From the NCBI RefSeq assembly GCF_000380985.1, contig NZ_KB905694.1:432615-496614 (forward strand): a stretch of DNA of 64,000 nucleotides. The letters run 5' to 3'. Shown in pieces: positions 57,101 to 64,000 of this stretch. The notes beneath the pieces were generated by a model. It was not told where the DNA came from, did not search any database, and was given only the letters and a program-made list of their open reading frames with translations. The translations under genes were made by a program, and so were the position numbers. Source of the DNA: Proteiniphilum acetatigenes DSM 18083. GTDB lineage: Bacteria; Bacteroidota; Bacteroidia; Bacteroidales; Dysgonomonadaceae. Position 1 is the stretch's first letter; every line of letters starts with the position of its first letter.

Positions 57101-57984
57101 ACCAATCGATCCAATTGAACAAATGGACGGCTGATGCCCAAAAGAACGAGCAGATCCGCACTACGGTAATCAACTACCTGCACCGCTACAAGGAACTGGA
57201 TGCAGAATTGAAACGGAAACGTTTTGACTTTACCATCGGTGATGAACTTCCTTCGGGAATCATGCAGATCGCCAAAGTATATGTGGCGAAAAAGCGGAAG
57301 ATACAGGTAGGAGACAAAATGGCAGGACGTCACGGTAACAAGGGTATAGTATCCAGGATCGTACGTCAGGAAGACATGCCTTTCCTTGCCGACGGAACAC
57401 CGGTAGATATCGTGCTGAACCCGTTGGGTGTGCCTTCACGTATGAATCTCGGACAGATATTCGAGACCGTACTTGGATGGGCCGGACAGGAACTGGGAGT
57501 GAAATTTGCGACTCCTATCTTCGACGGAGCGTCGCTCGAGGACCTGAACATCTGGACAGATAAGGCCAAGGTACCGGCATACGGTAAGAGCTATCTCTAC
57601 GACGGTGGTACCGGTGAGCGTTTCGACCAACCCGCAACCGTGGGTATCATCTACATGCTCAAACTCGGCCACATGGTGGAAGACAAGATGCATGCCCGTT
57701 CTATTGGTCCCTATTCGCTTATCACGCAACAGCCGTTGGGCGGTAAAGCACAGTTCGGGGGTCAGCGTTTCGGGGAGATGGAGGTTTGGGCGCTCGAAGC
57801 ATTCGGTGCGGCACATATCCTTCAGGAAATACTCACTGTCAAATCAGACGATGTGGTAGGCCGCTCCAAAGCGTATGAAGCCATCGTGAAAGGTGAGCCG
57901 ATGCCACAGACCGGAATCCCCGAATCGTTGAACGTATTGCTTCACGAGTTGCGAGGACTGGGTCTTAACGTCAGTCTCGACTAA
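54172..57984 (+). CDS. rpoB: RNA polymerase beta subunit
   Basis: The 1270-aa subunit makes the catalytic core with beta prime. All main regions are present, including the rifampicin-binding cluster near residue 480 ([27 protein letters not shown], given here in two parts below 20). The usual resistance positions (Asp in MDQ, His in THKRR, Ser in RLSAL) are wild type, so rifampicin sensitivity would be expected at this site. The C-terminal segment includes [12 protein letters not shown] near residue 1045 and [21 protein letters not shown] 259-base gap with a large palindrome separates it from rpoC. Confidence 0.98.
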   Translation: MSSNNANQRINFASIKNPLDFPDFLEVQLKSFQDFLQLDAPPESRKNEGLYKVFTENFPIADTRNNFVLEFLDYYVDPPRYTIDECIDRGLTYSVPLKAKLYLYCTDPDHEDFTPVIQDVYLGTIPYMTEKGTFVINGAERVIVSQLHRSPGVFFGQSLHANGTVLYSARIIPFKGSWIEFATDINNVMYAYIDRKKKLPVTTLLRAIGFESDKDILEIFDLAEEVKVNKASLKKVLGRKLAARVLKSWMEDFVDEDTGEVTSIERNEVIIERETVLEQEHIDDIIESGVASILLHKETANTSDYSIIYNTLQKDPSNTEIDAIRHIYRQLRSAEPADDASAREVINNLFFSEKRYDLGDVGRYRINKKLNLEIDVDTRVLTKEDMIEIIKYLIELVNSKAVVDDIDHLSNRRVRTVGEQLYTQFGVGLNRMARIIRERMNVRDNEVFTPIDLINAKTISSVINTFFGTNALSQFMDQTNPLAEITHKRRLSALGPGGLSRERAGFEVRDVHFTHYGRLCPIETPEGPNIGLISSLCVYAKINDLGFIETPYRKVENGMVNINNNEVIYLAAEEEEDKLIAQGNAPLDDKGKFINPRVKARQDADYPVIAPEEVELMDVSPMQIASIAASLIPFLEHDDANRALMGSNMMRQAVPLMRTESPIVGTGIEGQVIKDSRTQIMAEGSGEILYVDATTIKIKYDRTEEEEFTSFEDAVKTYNIPKFRKTNQNTTVDLRPICKVGQKVRAGEILTEGYATQNGELALGRNLKVAFMPWKGYNFEDAIVLNERLVSEDIFTSIHVEEFSLEVRETKRGMEELTSDIPNVSEEATKDLDERGIVRVGARIKPGDILIGKITPKGESDPSPEEKLLRAIFGDKAGDVKDASLKASPSLKGVVIHTNLFSKASKKGKTKLSSKALLPKLDEEYEEKMEELKKVLINKLLALTEGRTSVGVKDYTNMDIVPKGAKFTHKVLAEIDYQSIQLNKWTADAQKNEQIRTTVINYLHRYKELDAELKRKRFDFTIGDELPSGIMQIAKVYVAKKRKIQVGDKMAGRHGNKGIVSRIVRQEDMPFLADGTPVDIVLNPLGVPSRMNLGQIFETVLGWAGQELGVKFATPIFDGASLEDLNIWTDKAKVPAYGKSYLYDGGTGERFDQPATVGIIYMLKLGHMVEDKMHARSIGPYSLITQQPLGGKAQFGGQRFGEMEVWALEAFGAAHILQEILTVKSDDVVGRSKAYEAIVKGEPMPQTGIPESLNVLLHELRGLGLNVSLD

Positions 57985-57999
57985 TCTCAACAACTCAAC

Positions 58000-58199
58000 T
58001 TTCGCATGTAAATTTAGAGTATATGAGACTAAATCGGAGACATCCAGATGTTTAGTGGGAACCCATAGCTCGAAATGAGCGTTAAAAAGAGTAGCTGTCT
58101 GAGCGAAGCGAGTTCTACTCTTTTAGAGAACGAGAGCTATTATGGGTCACAAAACATCGTCAGTCGGAGGATTTAGTTTCAATCATACAACTTGCGAAA
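58000..58199. repeat. Multi-armed ~200-bp palindrome between rpoB and rpoC
   Basis: Five nested pairs of arms are spaced symmetrically. TTTCGCA (58000-58006) pairs with TGCGAAA (58193-58199), GAGACTAAATC (58025) with GATTTAGTTTC (58170), and GATGTTT (58047-58053) with AAACATC (58152-58158). ACCCATAGCTC (58061) pairs with GAGCTATTATGGGT (58134) with a 3-base bulge, and AAAAGAGTAG (58085) with CTACTCTTTT (58115). The RNA would form one long interrupted hairpin. It may be a MITE-like insertion or an mRNA processing structure. Confidence 0.75.
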
Positions 58200-58243
58200 C
58201 TTGAATCAAAATTTACAAAATAACTCTTTATACTGATTAGTAT

Positions 58244-61200
58244 ATGGCATTTAGAAAAGAGAATAAAATAAAGAGTAACTTCTCAAAAATTACTATTGGG
58301 CTGGCGTCGCCTGAACAGGTTCTGGAGAACTCTTTCGGCGAAGTGTTAAAACCCGAGACCATCAACTACCGCACTTACAAACCCGAACGCGACGGTCTGT
58401 TCTGTGAGCGGATTTTCGGGCCTGTAAAAGACTATGAATGTCACTGCGGAAAGTACAAACGTATCCGCTATAAAGGCATTGTCTGCGACCGGTGCGGGGT
58501 GGAAGTGACTGAGAAGAAAGTGCGCCGCGAACGTACGGGGCATATCCATCTGGTGGTTCCGGTGGCTCACATATGGTATTTCAGGTCATTACCCAATAAA
58601 ATAGGGTATCTCCTGGGAATCCCGACCAAGAAACTGGACTCCATTATCTATTATGAAAGATATGTGGTGATTCAACCCGGTGCACTGGGAGACCAGGTAG
58701 CAGAGAGGGATCTCCTTACCGAAGATGAATACCTCCAGTTGCTGGATACGCTGCCCAAAGAAAACCAATTGCTTGAGGATAGCGATCCCAACAAATTCAT
58801 CGCAAAGATGGGGGCAGAAGCCATCCTCGAGTTGTTGGAGAGGATCAACCTCGATAAGCTGGCTCACCAACTCCGTCACCGTGCAAGCACCGATACCTCA
58901 CAACAGCGCAAGAATGAAGCGTTGAAACAATTGCAGGTGGTAGAAGCTTTCCGCGGATCGAAAAATATCAACAAACCGGAATGGATGATCATGAAAGTGA
59001 TCCCCGTTATTCCACCCGATCTGCGTCCGTTAGTGCCGCTGGACGGGGGGCGTTTCGCCACTTCCGACCTCAACGACCTCTATCGTCGTGTGATTATCCG
59101 TAACAACCGTCTGAAACGTCTTATCGATATCAAAGCGCCGGATGTGATCCTGCGTAACGAAAAACGCATGTTGCAGGAAGCGGTCGACTCGCTGTTCGAC
59201 AACTCACGCAAATCGAGTGCCATCAAGACCGAATCGAACCGTCCGTTGAAATCACTCTCTGACAGTTTGAAAGGGAAACAAGGGCGTTTCCGTCAGAATC
59301 TGTTAGGTAAACGTGTGGACTATTCTGCCCGTTCGGTAATCGTCGTAGGTCCAGAATTGAAAATGCATGAATGCGGTTTGCCCAAAGATATGGCGGCCGA
59401 ACTCTATAAACCGTTTATCATCCGTAAACTCATCGAAAGAGGTATCGTCAAGACGGTTAAATCTGCCAAGAAGATTGTGGACAGAAAAGAACCGGTAGTA
59501 TATGACATCCTCGAATATGTGATGAAAGGACATCCGGTACTGCTGAACCGTGCCCCTACCCTTCACCGTCTGGGTATCCAGGCGTTCCAGCCCAAGCTGA
59601 TCGAGGGTAAAGCCATCCAGCTACACCCACTCGCATGTACGGCATTCAATGCCGACTTCGACGGTGACCAGATGGCAGTCCACCTGCCACTCGGCAACGA
59701 GGCTATCCTCGAAGCACAATTGCTGATGCTGGCATCACACAACATCCTGAACCCCGCCAATGGAGCACCTATCACCGTTCCTTCGCAGGACATGGTATTG
59801 GGTTTGTATTACATCACCAAGATCCGTCCCGGCGCAAAAGGGGAAGGCATGACCTTCTACGGAGAAGAGGAAGCTATCATTGCTTACAACGAAGGTAAAG
59901 TAGATGTACACGCTTTGGTGAAAGTGATCGTGGATGACATCGATGAAGAAGGCAACCCGATCCGTAAGATGCACGAAACCAGTGTGGGACGTGTAATCAC
60001 CAATGAAGCCATCCCTAAAGAAGTAGGATACATCAACGAACTGCTTTCCAAGAAATCGCTCCGCGATATCATCGGGAAGGTAATCAAGACTTGTGGTGTA
60101 GCCCGTACAGCCCAGTATCTCGACGATATCAAGGACCTCGGGTATTACATGGCATTCAAGGGGGGACTCTCGTTCAACCTTGAAGATGTGATCATCCCGG
60201 CAGAGAAAGAGAAGCTCATTGCAGAAGGATATGCCGAAGTGGAGCAGATCATGGAGAACTACAATATGGGATTCATTACCTATAACGAACGTTACAACCA
60301 GATCATCGACACCTGGACGCATATCAACTCCAAACTTTCGAATATCCTGATGAAACAGCTTGCTGAAGACGATCAGGGATTCAACTCAGTATATATGATG
60401 CTCGACTCGGGGGCCCGTGGTTCACGCGAACAGATCCGCCAGCTGTCGGGTATGCGTGGATTGATGGCGAAACCGCAAAAGAGCGGTGCCGAAGGAGCAC
60501 AGATCATCGAAAACCCCATCCTTGCAAACTTTAAAGAGGGATTGTCGGTATTGGAGTACTTTATCTCTACTCACGGTGCCCGTAAGGGTCTTGCCGATAC
60601 GGCACTCAAGACTGCTGATGCCGGGTATCTCACCCGTCGTCTGGTAGACGTGTCGCAGGATGTGATCATCAATGAAGAAGACTGCGGCACACTGCGTGGC
60701 CTGGTAGCTACAGCCATCAAGAATAACGACGAAGTGATCGCCTCACTCTACGAGCGTATATTGGGACGCGTATCGGTACACGATGTGCAACACCCCAACA
60801 CAGGAGAGATCATTGTGAACGCGGGAGAAGAGATCACCGAAGATATAGCGAAGAAAATCGAAGAATCACCTATCGAGCGTGTCGAAATCCGTTCGGTGCT
60901 CACCTGCGAATCATCGCATGGTGTCTGTGCGAAATGCTACGGAAGAAACCTTGCTACCGGCAGAATGGTACAAAGAGGTGAAGCGGTAGGAGTTATCGCT
61001 GCCCAGTCCATCGGGGAACCGGGTACACAGCTTACACTGCGTACGTTCCACGTAGGGGGTATTGCTTCCAACATCGCTACCGAAAACAGCATCGTCACCA
61101 AATACGACGGTACGCTCGAATTCGACGAACTTCGTTACGTGGAGACCACTGATTCCGAAGGCAAACCCTACAAAGTGGTGGTAAGCCGGTTAGTGGAAAT

Positions 61201-62524
61201 GCGTATCGTAGATCCCAACACCAAAATTGTGCTGCTCGCTCATAACGTACCTTATGGTTCGAAGCTCTATTTCAACCAGGGTGACAAAGTAACGAAAGGC
61301 GACCTGATCTGCGAATGGGACCCGTTCAATGCGGTCATCGTTTCGGAAGCGTCCGGAAAGATCCGGTTCGAAAGCTTCACCGAGAATATCACCTACAAAG
61401 TTGAGTCCGACGAACAAACCGGCCTGAAGGAAAAGGTAATCATTGAATCGCGTGATAAAACCAAAGCGCCATCGGCACATATCGTGGATGAAAACGACGA
61501 TATCCTGCGTACTTACACCCTTCCGCTCGGGTCGCACATCGTGAAGAACGAGAACGACGAGATCAAAGCAGGGGATGTGTTAGTGAAGATACCGCGTGCC
61601 GTTGGTAAAGCCGGTGATATCACAGGAGGTCTGCCGCGTGTGACCGAGCTGTTCGAAGCCCGTAATCCGTCAAATCCGGCGGTAGTTGCCGAAATCGACG
61701 GCGAAATATCGTTCGGCAAGATCAAACGGGGTAACCAGGAGATTTCCGTCACCTCCAAAACAGGTGAGATAAAGAAATACATGGTGCCGCTCTCCAAGCA
61801 GATACTGGTACAGGAAAACGACTATGTACGTGCAGGGATGCCGCTCTCCGACGGAGCTATCACCCCATCCGATATTCTGGCCATCAAGGGACCGACTGCC
61901 GTGCAGGAATATATCGTAAATGAGGTACAGGACGTATACCGTCTGCAAGGTGTGAAGATCAACGACAAACACTTTGAAGTGATTGTACGCCAGATGATGC
62001 GTAAGGTAGAAGTAGTGGATCCGGGAGATACCCGCTTCCTCGAACAGCAACTCGTTGACAAGAACGAGATGATGGAAGAGAATGACCGCATCTGGGGCAA
62101 GAAAGTGATTGTCAGCGCCGGTGACTCGCAACTGTTCGAACCGGGACAGATCGTAACAGCACGTAAGTTGCGTGACGAAAACAGCTCGCTGAAACGTCGC
62201 GACCTGAAACCGGTAGAAGCACGCGATGCCGTTCCCGCTACCGCCAACCAGGTGTTGCAGGGAATTACCCGCGCGGCACTCCAGACGACCAGCTTCATGT
62301 CGGCCGCTTCGTTCCAGGAAACCACCAAAGTATTGAACGACGCCGCCATCAACGGCAAGACCGATACACTCGATGGTTTGAAGGAAAACGTGATCTGCGG
62401 CCATCTTATTCCTGCCGGAACCGGCCAGAGGGAATTCGACAAACTAGTAGTCGGCTCACGCGAAGACTTCGAGAAACTGAGTGCCAACAAACGTGTAAAT
62501 CTGTTCCAGGAGGCTACTGAATAA
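58244..62524 (+). CDS. rpoC: RNA polymerase beta prime subunit
   Basis: The 1426-aa subunit holds the active-site metal. The N-terminal zinc site is [20 protein letters not shown] near residue 70. The catalytic motif [12 protein letters not shown] is near residue 470. The trigger loop and bridge helix follow, with [21 protein letters not shown] second zinc site lies near residue 890 ([15 protein letters not shown]). The length fits Bacteroidetes, which lack large lineage insertions of Proteobacteria. It is followed by a terminator rather than by the DUF3467 and rpsL genes often seen after rpoC in Bacteroidales. Confidence 0.98.
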   Translation: MAFRKENKIKSNFSKITIGLASPEQVLENSFGEVLKPETINYRTYKPERDGLFCERIFGPVKDYECHCGKYKRIRYKGIVCDRCGVEVTEKKVRRERTGHIHLVVPVAHIWYFRSLPNKIGYLLGIPTKKLDSIIYYERYVVIQPGALGDQVAERDLLTEDEYLQLLDTLPKENQLLEDSDPNKFIAKMGAEAILELLERINLDKLAHQLRHRASTDTSQQRKNEALKQLQVVEAFRGSKNINKPEWMIMKVIPVIPPDLRPLVPLDGGRFATSDLNDLYRRVIIRNNRLKRLIDIKAPDVILRNEKRMLQEAVDSLFDNSRKSSAIKTESNRPLKSLSDSLKGKQGRFRQNLLGKRVDYSARSVIVVGPELKMHECGLPKDMAAELYKPFIIRKLIERGIVKTVKSAKKIVDRKEPVVYDILEYVMKGHPVLLNRAPTLHRLGIQAFQPKLIEGKAIQLHPLACTAFNADFDGDQMAVHLPLGNEAILEAQLLMLASHNILNPANGAPITVPSQDMVLGLYYITKIRPGAKGEGMTFYGEEEAIIAYNEGKVDVHALVKVIVDDIDEEGNPIRKMHETSVGRVITNEAIPKEVGYINELLSKKSLRDIIGKVIKTCGVARTAQYLDDIKDLGYYMAFKGGLSFNLEDVIIPAEKEKLIAEGYAEVEQIMENYNMGFITYNERYNQIIDTWTHINSKLSNILMKQLAEDDQGFNSVYMMLDSGARGSREQIRQLSGMRGLMAKPQKSGAEGAQIIENPILANFKEGLSVLEYFISTHGARKGLADTALKTADAGYLTRRLVDVSQDVIINEEDCGTLRGLVATAIKNNDEVIASLYERILGRVSVHDVQHPNTGEIIVNAGEEITEDIAKKIEESPIERVEIRSVLTCESSHGVCAKCYGRNLATGRMVQRGEAVGVIAAQSIGEPGTQLTLRTFHVGGIASNIATENSIVTKYDGTLEFDELRYVETTDSEGKPYKVVVSRLVEMRIVDPNTKIVLLAHNVPYGSKLYFNQGDKVTKGDLICEWDPFNAVIVSEASGKIRFESFTENITYKVESDEQTGLKEKVIIESRDKTKAPSAHIVDENDDILRTYTLPLGSHIVKNENDEIKAGDVLVKIPRAVGKAGDITGGLPRVTELFEARNPSNPAVVAEIDGEISFGKIKRGNQEISVTSKTGEIKKYMVPLSKQILVQENDYVRAGMPLSDGAITPSDILAIKGPTAVQEYIVNEVQDVYRLQGVKINDKHFEVIVRQMMRKVEVVDPGDTRFLEQQLVDKNEMMEENDRIWGKKVIVSAGDSQLFEPGQIVTARKLRDENSSLKRRDLKPVEARDAVPATANQVLQGITRAALQTTSFMSAASFQETTKVLNDAAINGKTDTLDGLKENVICGHLIPAGTGQREFDKLVVGSREDFEKLSANKRVNLFQEATE

Positions 62525-62550
62525 ACACCTCTTCGGAAACAATCAAATGA

Positions 62551-62584
62551 AAACCCGTATCGGAATTCCGGTACGGGTTTTTAT
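62551..62584 (+). terminator. rpoC terminator
   Basis: AAACCCGTA pairs with TACGGGTTT around an inner CGGAATTCCG palindrome, followed by a T run. It lies 26 bases after the rpoC stop and ends the rplJL-rpoBC operon. Confidence 0.9.
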
Positions 62585-62592
62585 TTGAATCA

Positions 62593-62636
62593 TTTGTTTA
62601 TTACGTAATAAATAATTATATTTGCACGTAATAAAT
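62593..62636 (+). promoter_or_regulatory. Promoter and direct-repeat operator of the toxin-antitoxin pair
   Basis: TTTG (62593-62596), a 20-base spacer and TATATTTG (62617-62624) make a near-perfect Bacteroidetes promoter. Identical 11-mers ACGTAATAAAT at 62603-62613 and 62626-62636 bracket the -7 element, 23 bases apart. They are placed as an operator through which the antitoxin could repress its own promoter (inference). Confidence 0.7.
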
Positions 62637-62646
62637 AGTGTAAAAT

Positions 62647-62892
62647 ATGACTACTAAACTAACATTAAACATTGATAAGGATATCATTGAATATGCGAAA
62701 TCATACGCCAAAGAAAATAATGTGAGTTTATCCAAACTCATAGAAAACTATTTGAATTCTCTGACACAGAAAGATAATAAACAATCTAAAAAGGTTAGCC
62801 CACTGGTTGAAAGCCTGACTGGTGTGATTCCTTCAGAGGAACTCAACGAGCGTAAAAGTTATAGGGATTATCTGGCAGAAAAATACACCTAA
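62647..62892 (+). CDS. Antitoxin, DUF6364/VapB-like
   Basis: The 81-aa protein has an N-terminal ribbon-helix-helix-like segment (TKLTLNIDKDIIEYAKSYAK, then NNVSLSKLIENYLNSL) of the DUF6364 group, followed by a C-terminal tail that would wrap the toxin. It overlaps the PIN toxin gene by 1 base (TAATG), so they are coupled. The direct repeats near its promoter are the likely autoregulatory sites. Situated between rpoC and an IS256 element, it looks like a later insertion. Confidence 0.82.
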   Translation: MTTKLTLNIDKDIIEYAKSYAKENNVSLSKLIENYLNSLTQKDNKQSKKVSPLVESLTGVIPSEELNERKSYRDYLAEKYT

Positions 62893-63299
62893 TGGAGAAT
62901 CTTCTAATTGACACTAATATCGTAGTCGACTTGCTAAGCAAGCGTGAGAATTTCTATCAGGAAGCACAGGAGCTATTTACTCTGGCTGATGAAAATGATG
63001 TGAAGTTATTTATATCTGCACTGACTTTTGCGAACACACATTATTTGCTTTCGAGGCATTTAAATGAAAATGGAGCCCGGAAAGTGATGATAAAGTTCAA
63101 ACTCCTCGTAAAAGTATTACCACTTGAGGATAAAATTTTAGAACTTGCATTAGCATCCGATTTTCGAGATTTTGAAGATGCCATTCAATACCATACAGCC
63201 TTAGAGAATAAGCTGAATATTATTATCACTCGGAATAAAAAAGATTTCAAAACATCCCGAATTCCAGTATTGACTGCGAAAGAGTTTTTGAACAGGTAA
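62892..63299 (+). CDS. PIN-domain toxin, VapC-like
   Basis: The 135-aa PIN-fold ribonuclease would cut RNA (tRNA in well-studied VapC proteins) when freed from the antitoxin. The first acidic motif is LLIDTNIVVDLL with Asp near residue 7. The later acidic residues are in DFRDFEDAIQY and TRNKKDFKTS. The set of four acidic residues appears complete. Its start overlaps the antitoxin stop. Targets cannot be told from sequence. Confidence 0.85.
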   Translation: MENLLIDTNIVVDLLSKRENFYQEAQELFTLADENDVKLFISALTFANTHYLLSRHLNENGARKVMIKFKLLVKVLPLEDKILELALASDFRDFEDAIQYHTALENKLNIIITRNKKDFKTSRIPVLTAKEFLNR

Positions 63300-63345
63300 T
63301 ATACATCAATTGTCGATATAGGGCTATCAGATCAAATCCTTTATC

Positions 63346-64000
63346 GAGACTGTAAAGTAAACTGTGTCAAAGAATAAATCATTTTTTTATTACTTTTACA
63401 CAACAGTTTACATTATGGAAGATTTTGATTACAAGTCGTTTCAAGCCAAGGCGCTGGAGCAGTTAAAAGCCGGCAAGCCTCTTTTAGGAAAAGACGGTGC
63501 ATTTGCGCCATTACTGGAGAACCTTCTGAATGCTGCATTGGAGGGTGAGATGGATGTCCACATGGATGAAGAGGAGCGTTTATCGGGTAATCGGCGTAAT
63601 GGCTATAACCGTAAGCAGGTTCAAACTTCCCTGGGTGAGGTTACAGTTCACACACCTCGTGACAGGGATTCCCGGTTTGAACCGGAGTTTATCAAAAAGC
63701 GGGAACGTATCTTAGCCGAAGGTGTGGCAGACCGTATTATTGGTTTGTATGCATTAGGCAACAGTACCCGGGAGATTAGTGACTGGATGGAGGAGAACCT
63801 GGGTAATCGGGTTTCAGCCGATACCATCAGCGCTATTACCGACAGGGTGCTGCCTGAACTTCAATCCTGGCGTACCCGTCCCCTTGATTCAGTTTATCCC
63901 ATTGTATGGATGGATGCCATCCACTACAAGGTGATGGATGATAAAAACAGACCGGTTACCCGCGCCATTTACAATGTGCTCGGAGTCGACCGAAACGGGC
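63346..64000 (+). mobile_element. IS256-family insertion sequence, left end (partial)
   Basis: The probable left end GAGACTGTAAAGTAAACTGT at about 63346 is followed by a short untranslated stretch and a transposase gene that runs off the window. The terminal sequence resembles known IS256-group ends of Bacteroidetes. The right inverted repeat and target duplication are not visible, so the exact limit is a guess. Confidence 0.65.
63415..64000 (+). CDS. IS256 family (Mutator) transposase, N-terminal part
   Basis: The first about 195 residues are in the window. The start MEDFDYKSFQAKALEQLKAG leads to LENLLNAALEGEMDVHMDEE and GNRRNGYNRKQVQTSLGEVT, the usual N-terminal IS256 part. TPRDRDSRFEPEFIKKRERI follows, and YPIVWMDAIHYKVMDD carries the first catalytic Asp of the DDE triad. 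No frameshift is seen in the visible part. The gene is probably active, but the remaining motifs lie outside. Confidence 0.93.
   Translation, partial: MEDFDYKSFQAKALEQLKAGKPLLGKDGAFAPLLENLLNAALEGEMDVHMDEEERLSGNRRNGYNRKQVQTSLGEVTVHTPRDRDSRFEPEFIKKRERILAEGVADRIIGLYALGNSTREISDWMEENLGNRVSADTISAITDRVLPELQSWRTRPLDSVYPIVWMDAIHYKVMDDKNRPVTRAIYNVLGVDRNG

Noticed and set aside
59735..60322. Minus-strand frame of 195 aa inside rpoC
   Set aside because: A shadow of rpoC; the codon pattern belongs to the plus strand.

Overview
The window comes from a member of the Bacteroidales, most likely a Dysgonomonadaceae-like environmental or fermenter lineage. The family guess is inference. The order-level call rests on several things. 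Bacteroidetes-type promoters (TAnnTTTG at -7, sometimes TTTG near -33) stand before many genes. Ribosome binding sites are poor. There are two type IX secretion genes (porD-like and porE), a small histone H1-like gene, and the syntenic block rpsU - xerC - hpf - tRNAs - tuf - tRNA-Trp - secE - nusG - rplKAJL - rpoBC.

Layout. 1-3867 holds nitrogen assimilation and sugar-nucleotide genes: the 3' part of gltD, asnB, and a convergent mannose-1-phosphate guanylyltransferase. 4222-4305 is tRNA-Leu(CAA). From there to about 20.85 kb lies an AT-richer mobilizable island, nearly all on the minus strand. It holds a five-gene defence operon: a type III R-M mod and res pair with an AAA ATPase and a DUF4276 TOPRIM protein placed between them, followed by a DUF262/HNH gene. 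Next come a mobilization and replication module (membrane protein, MOBP-like relaxase, MobC, oriT candidate, TOPRIM primase, iteron-like region, D5-type helicase, excisionase-like HTH) and an AlbA_2-type regulator broken by a 1-nt frameshift. Only the last ~40 codons of a tyrosine integrase survive at the far end, so the element is probably stranded. 20.98-25.3 kb has an ECF sigma factor with an overlapping membrane partner, an alkylation repair operon (alkA-like, ada, tauE) and the histone H1-like gene.

25.6-44.6 kb is chromosomal core and housekeeping: a serine-type sulfatase, enolase, MarC, a GT2 glycosyltransferase, an OmpH-like protein, PepD dipeptidase, a secreted endonuclease/exonuclease/phosphatase-fold protein, TatA and TatC, YccF, RidA, RlmB, RecN, PorD-like, an exported peptide deformylase-like protein, PorE and DUF4301. 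44.9-62.5 kb holds dnaK, a candidate structured RNA, rpsU and the translation/transcription block through rpoC. After the rpoC terminator come a VapBC-like toxin-antitoxin pair, with a direct-repeat operator around its promoter, and the left end of an IS256-family insertion sequence that runs off the window.

Most unusual points: the R-M operon with a nested ATPase/TOPRIM pair; an approximately 200-bp multi-armed palindrome between rpoB and rpoC; two intergenic elements sharing identical 12-nt ends at 28.85 and 53.58 kb; a promoter-driven, possibly structured RNA before rpsU; and a peptide deformylase with a signal peptide.
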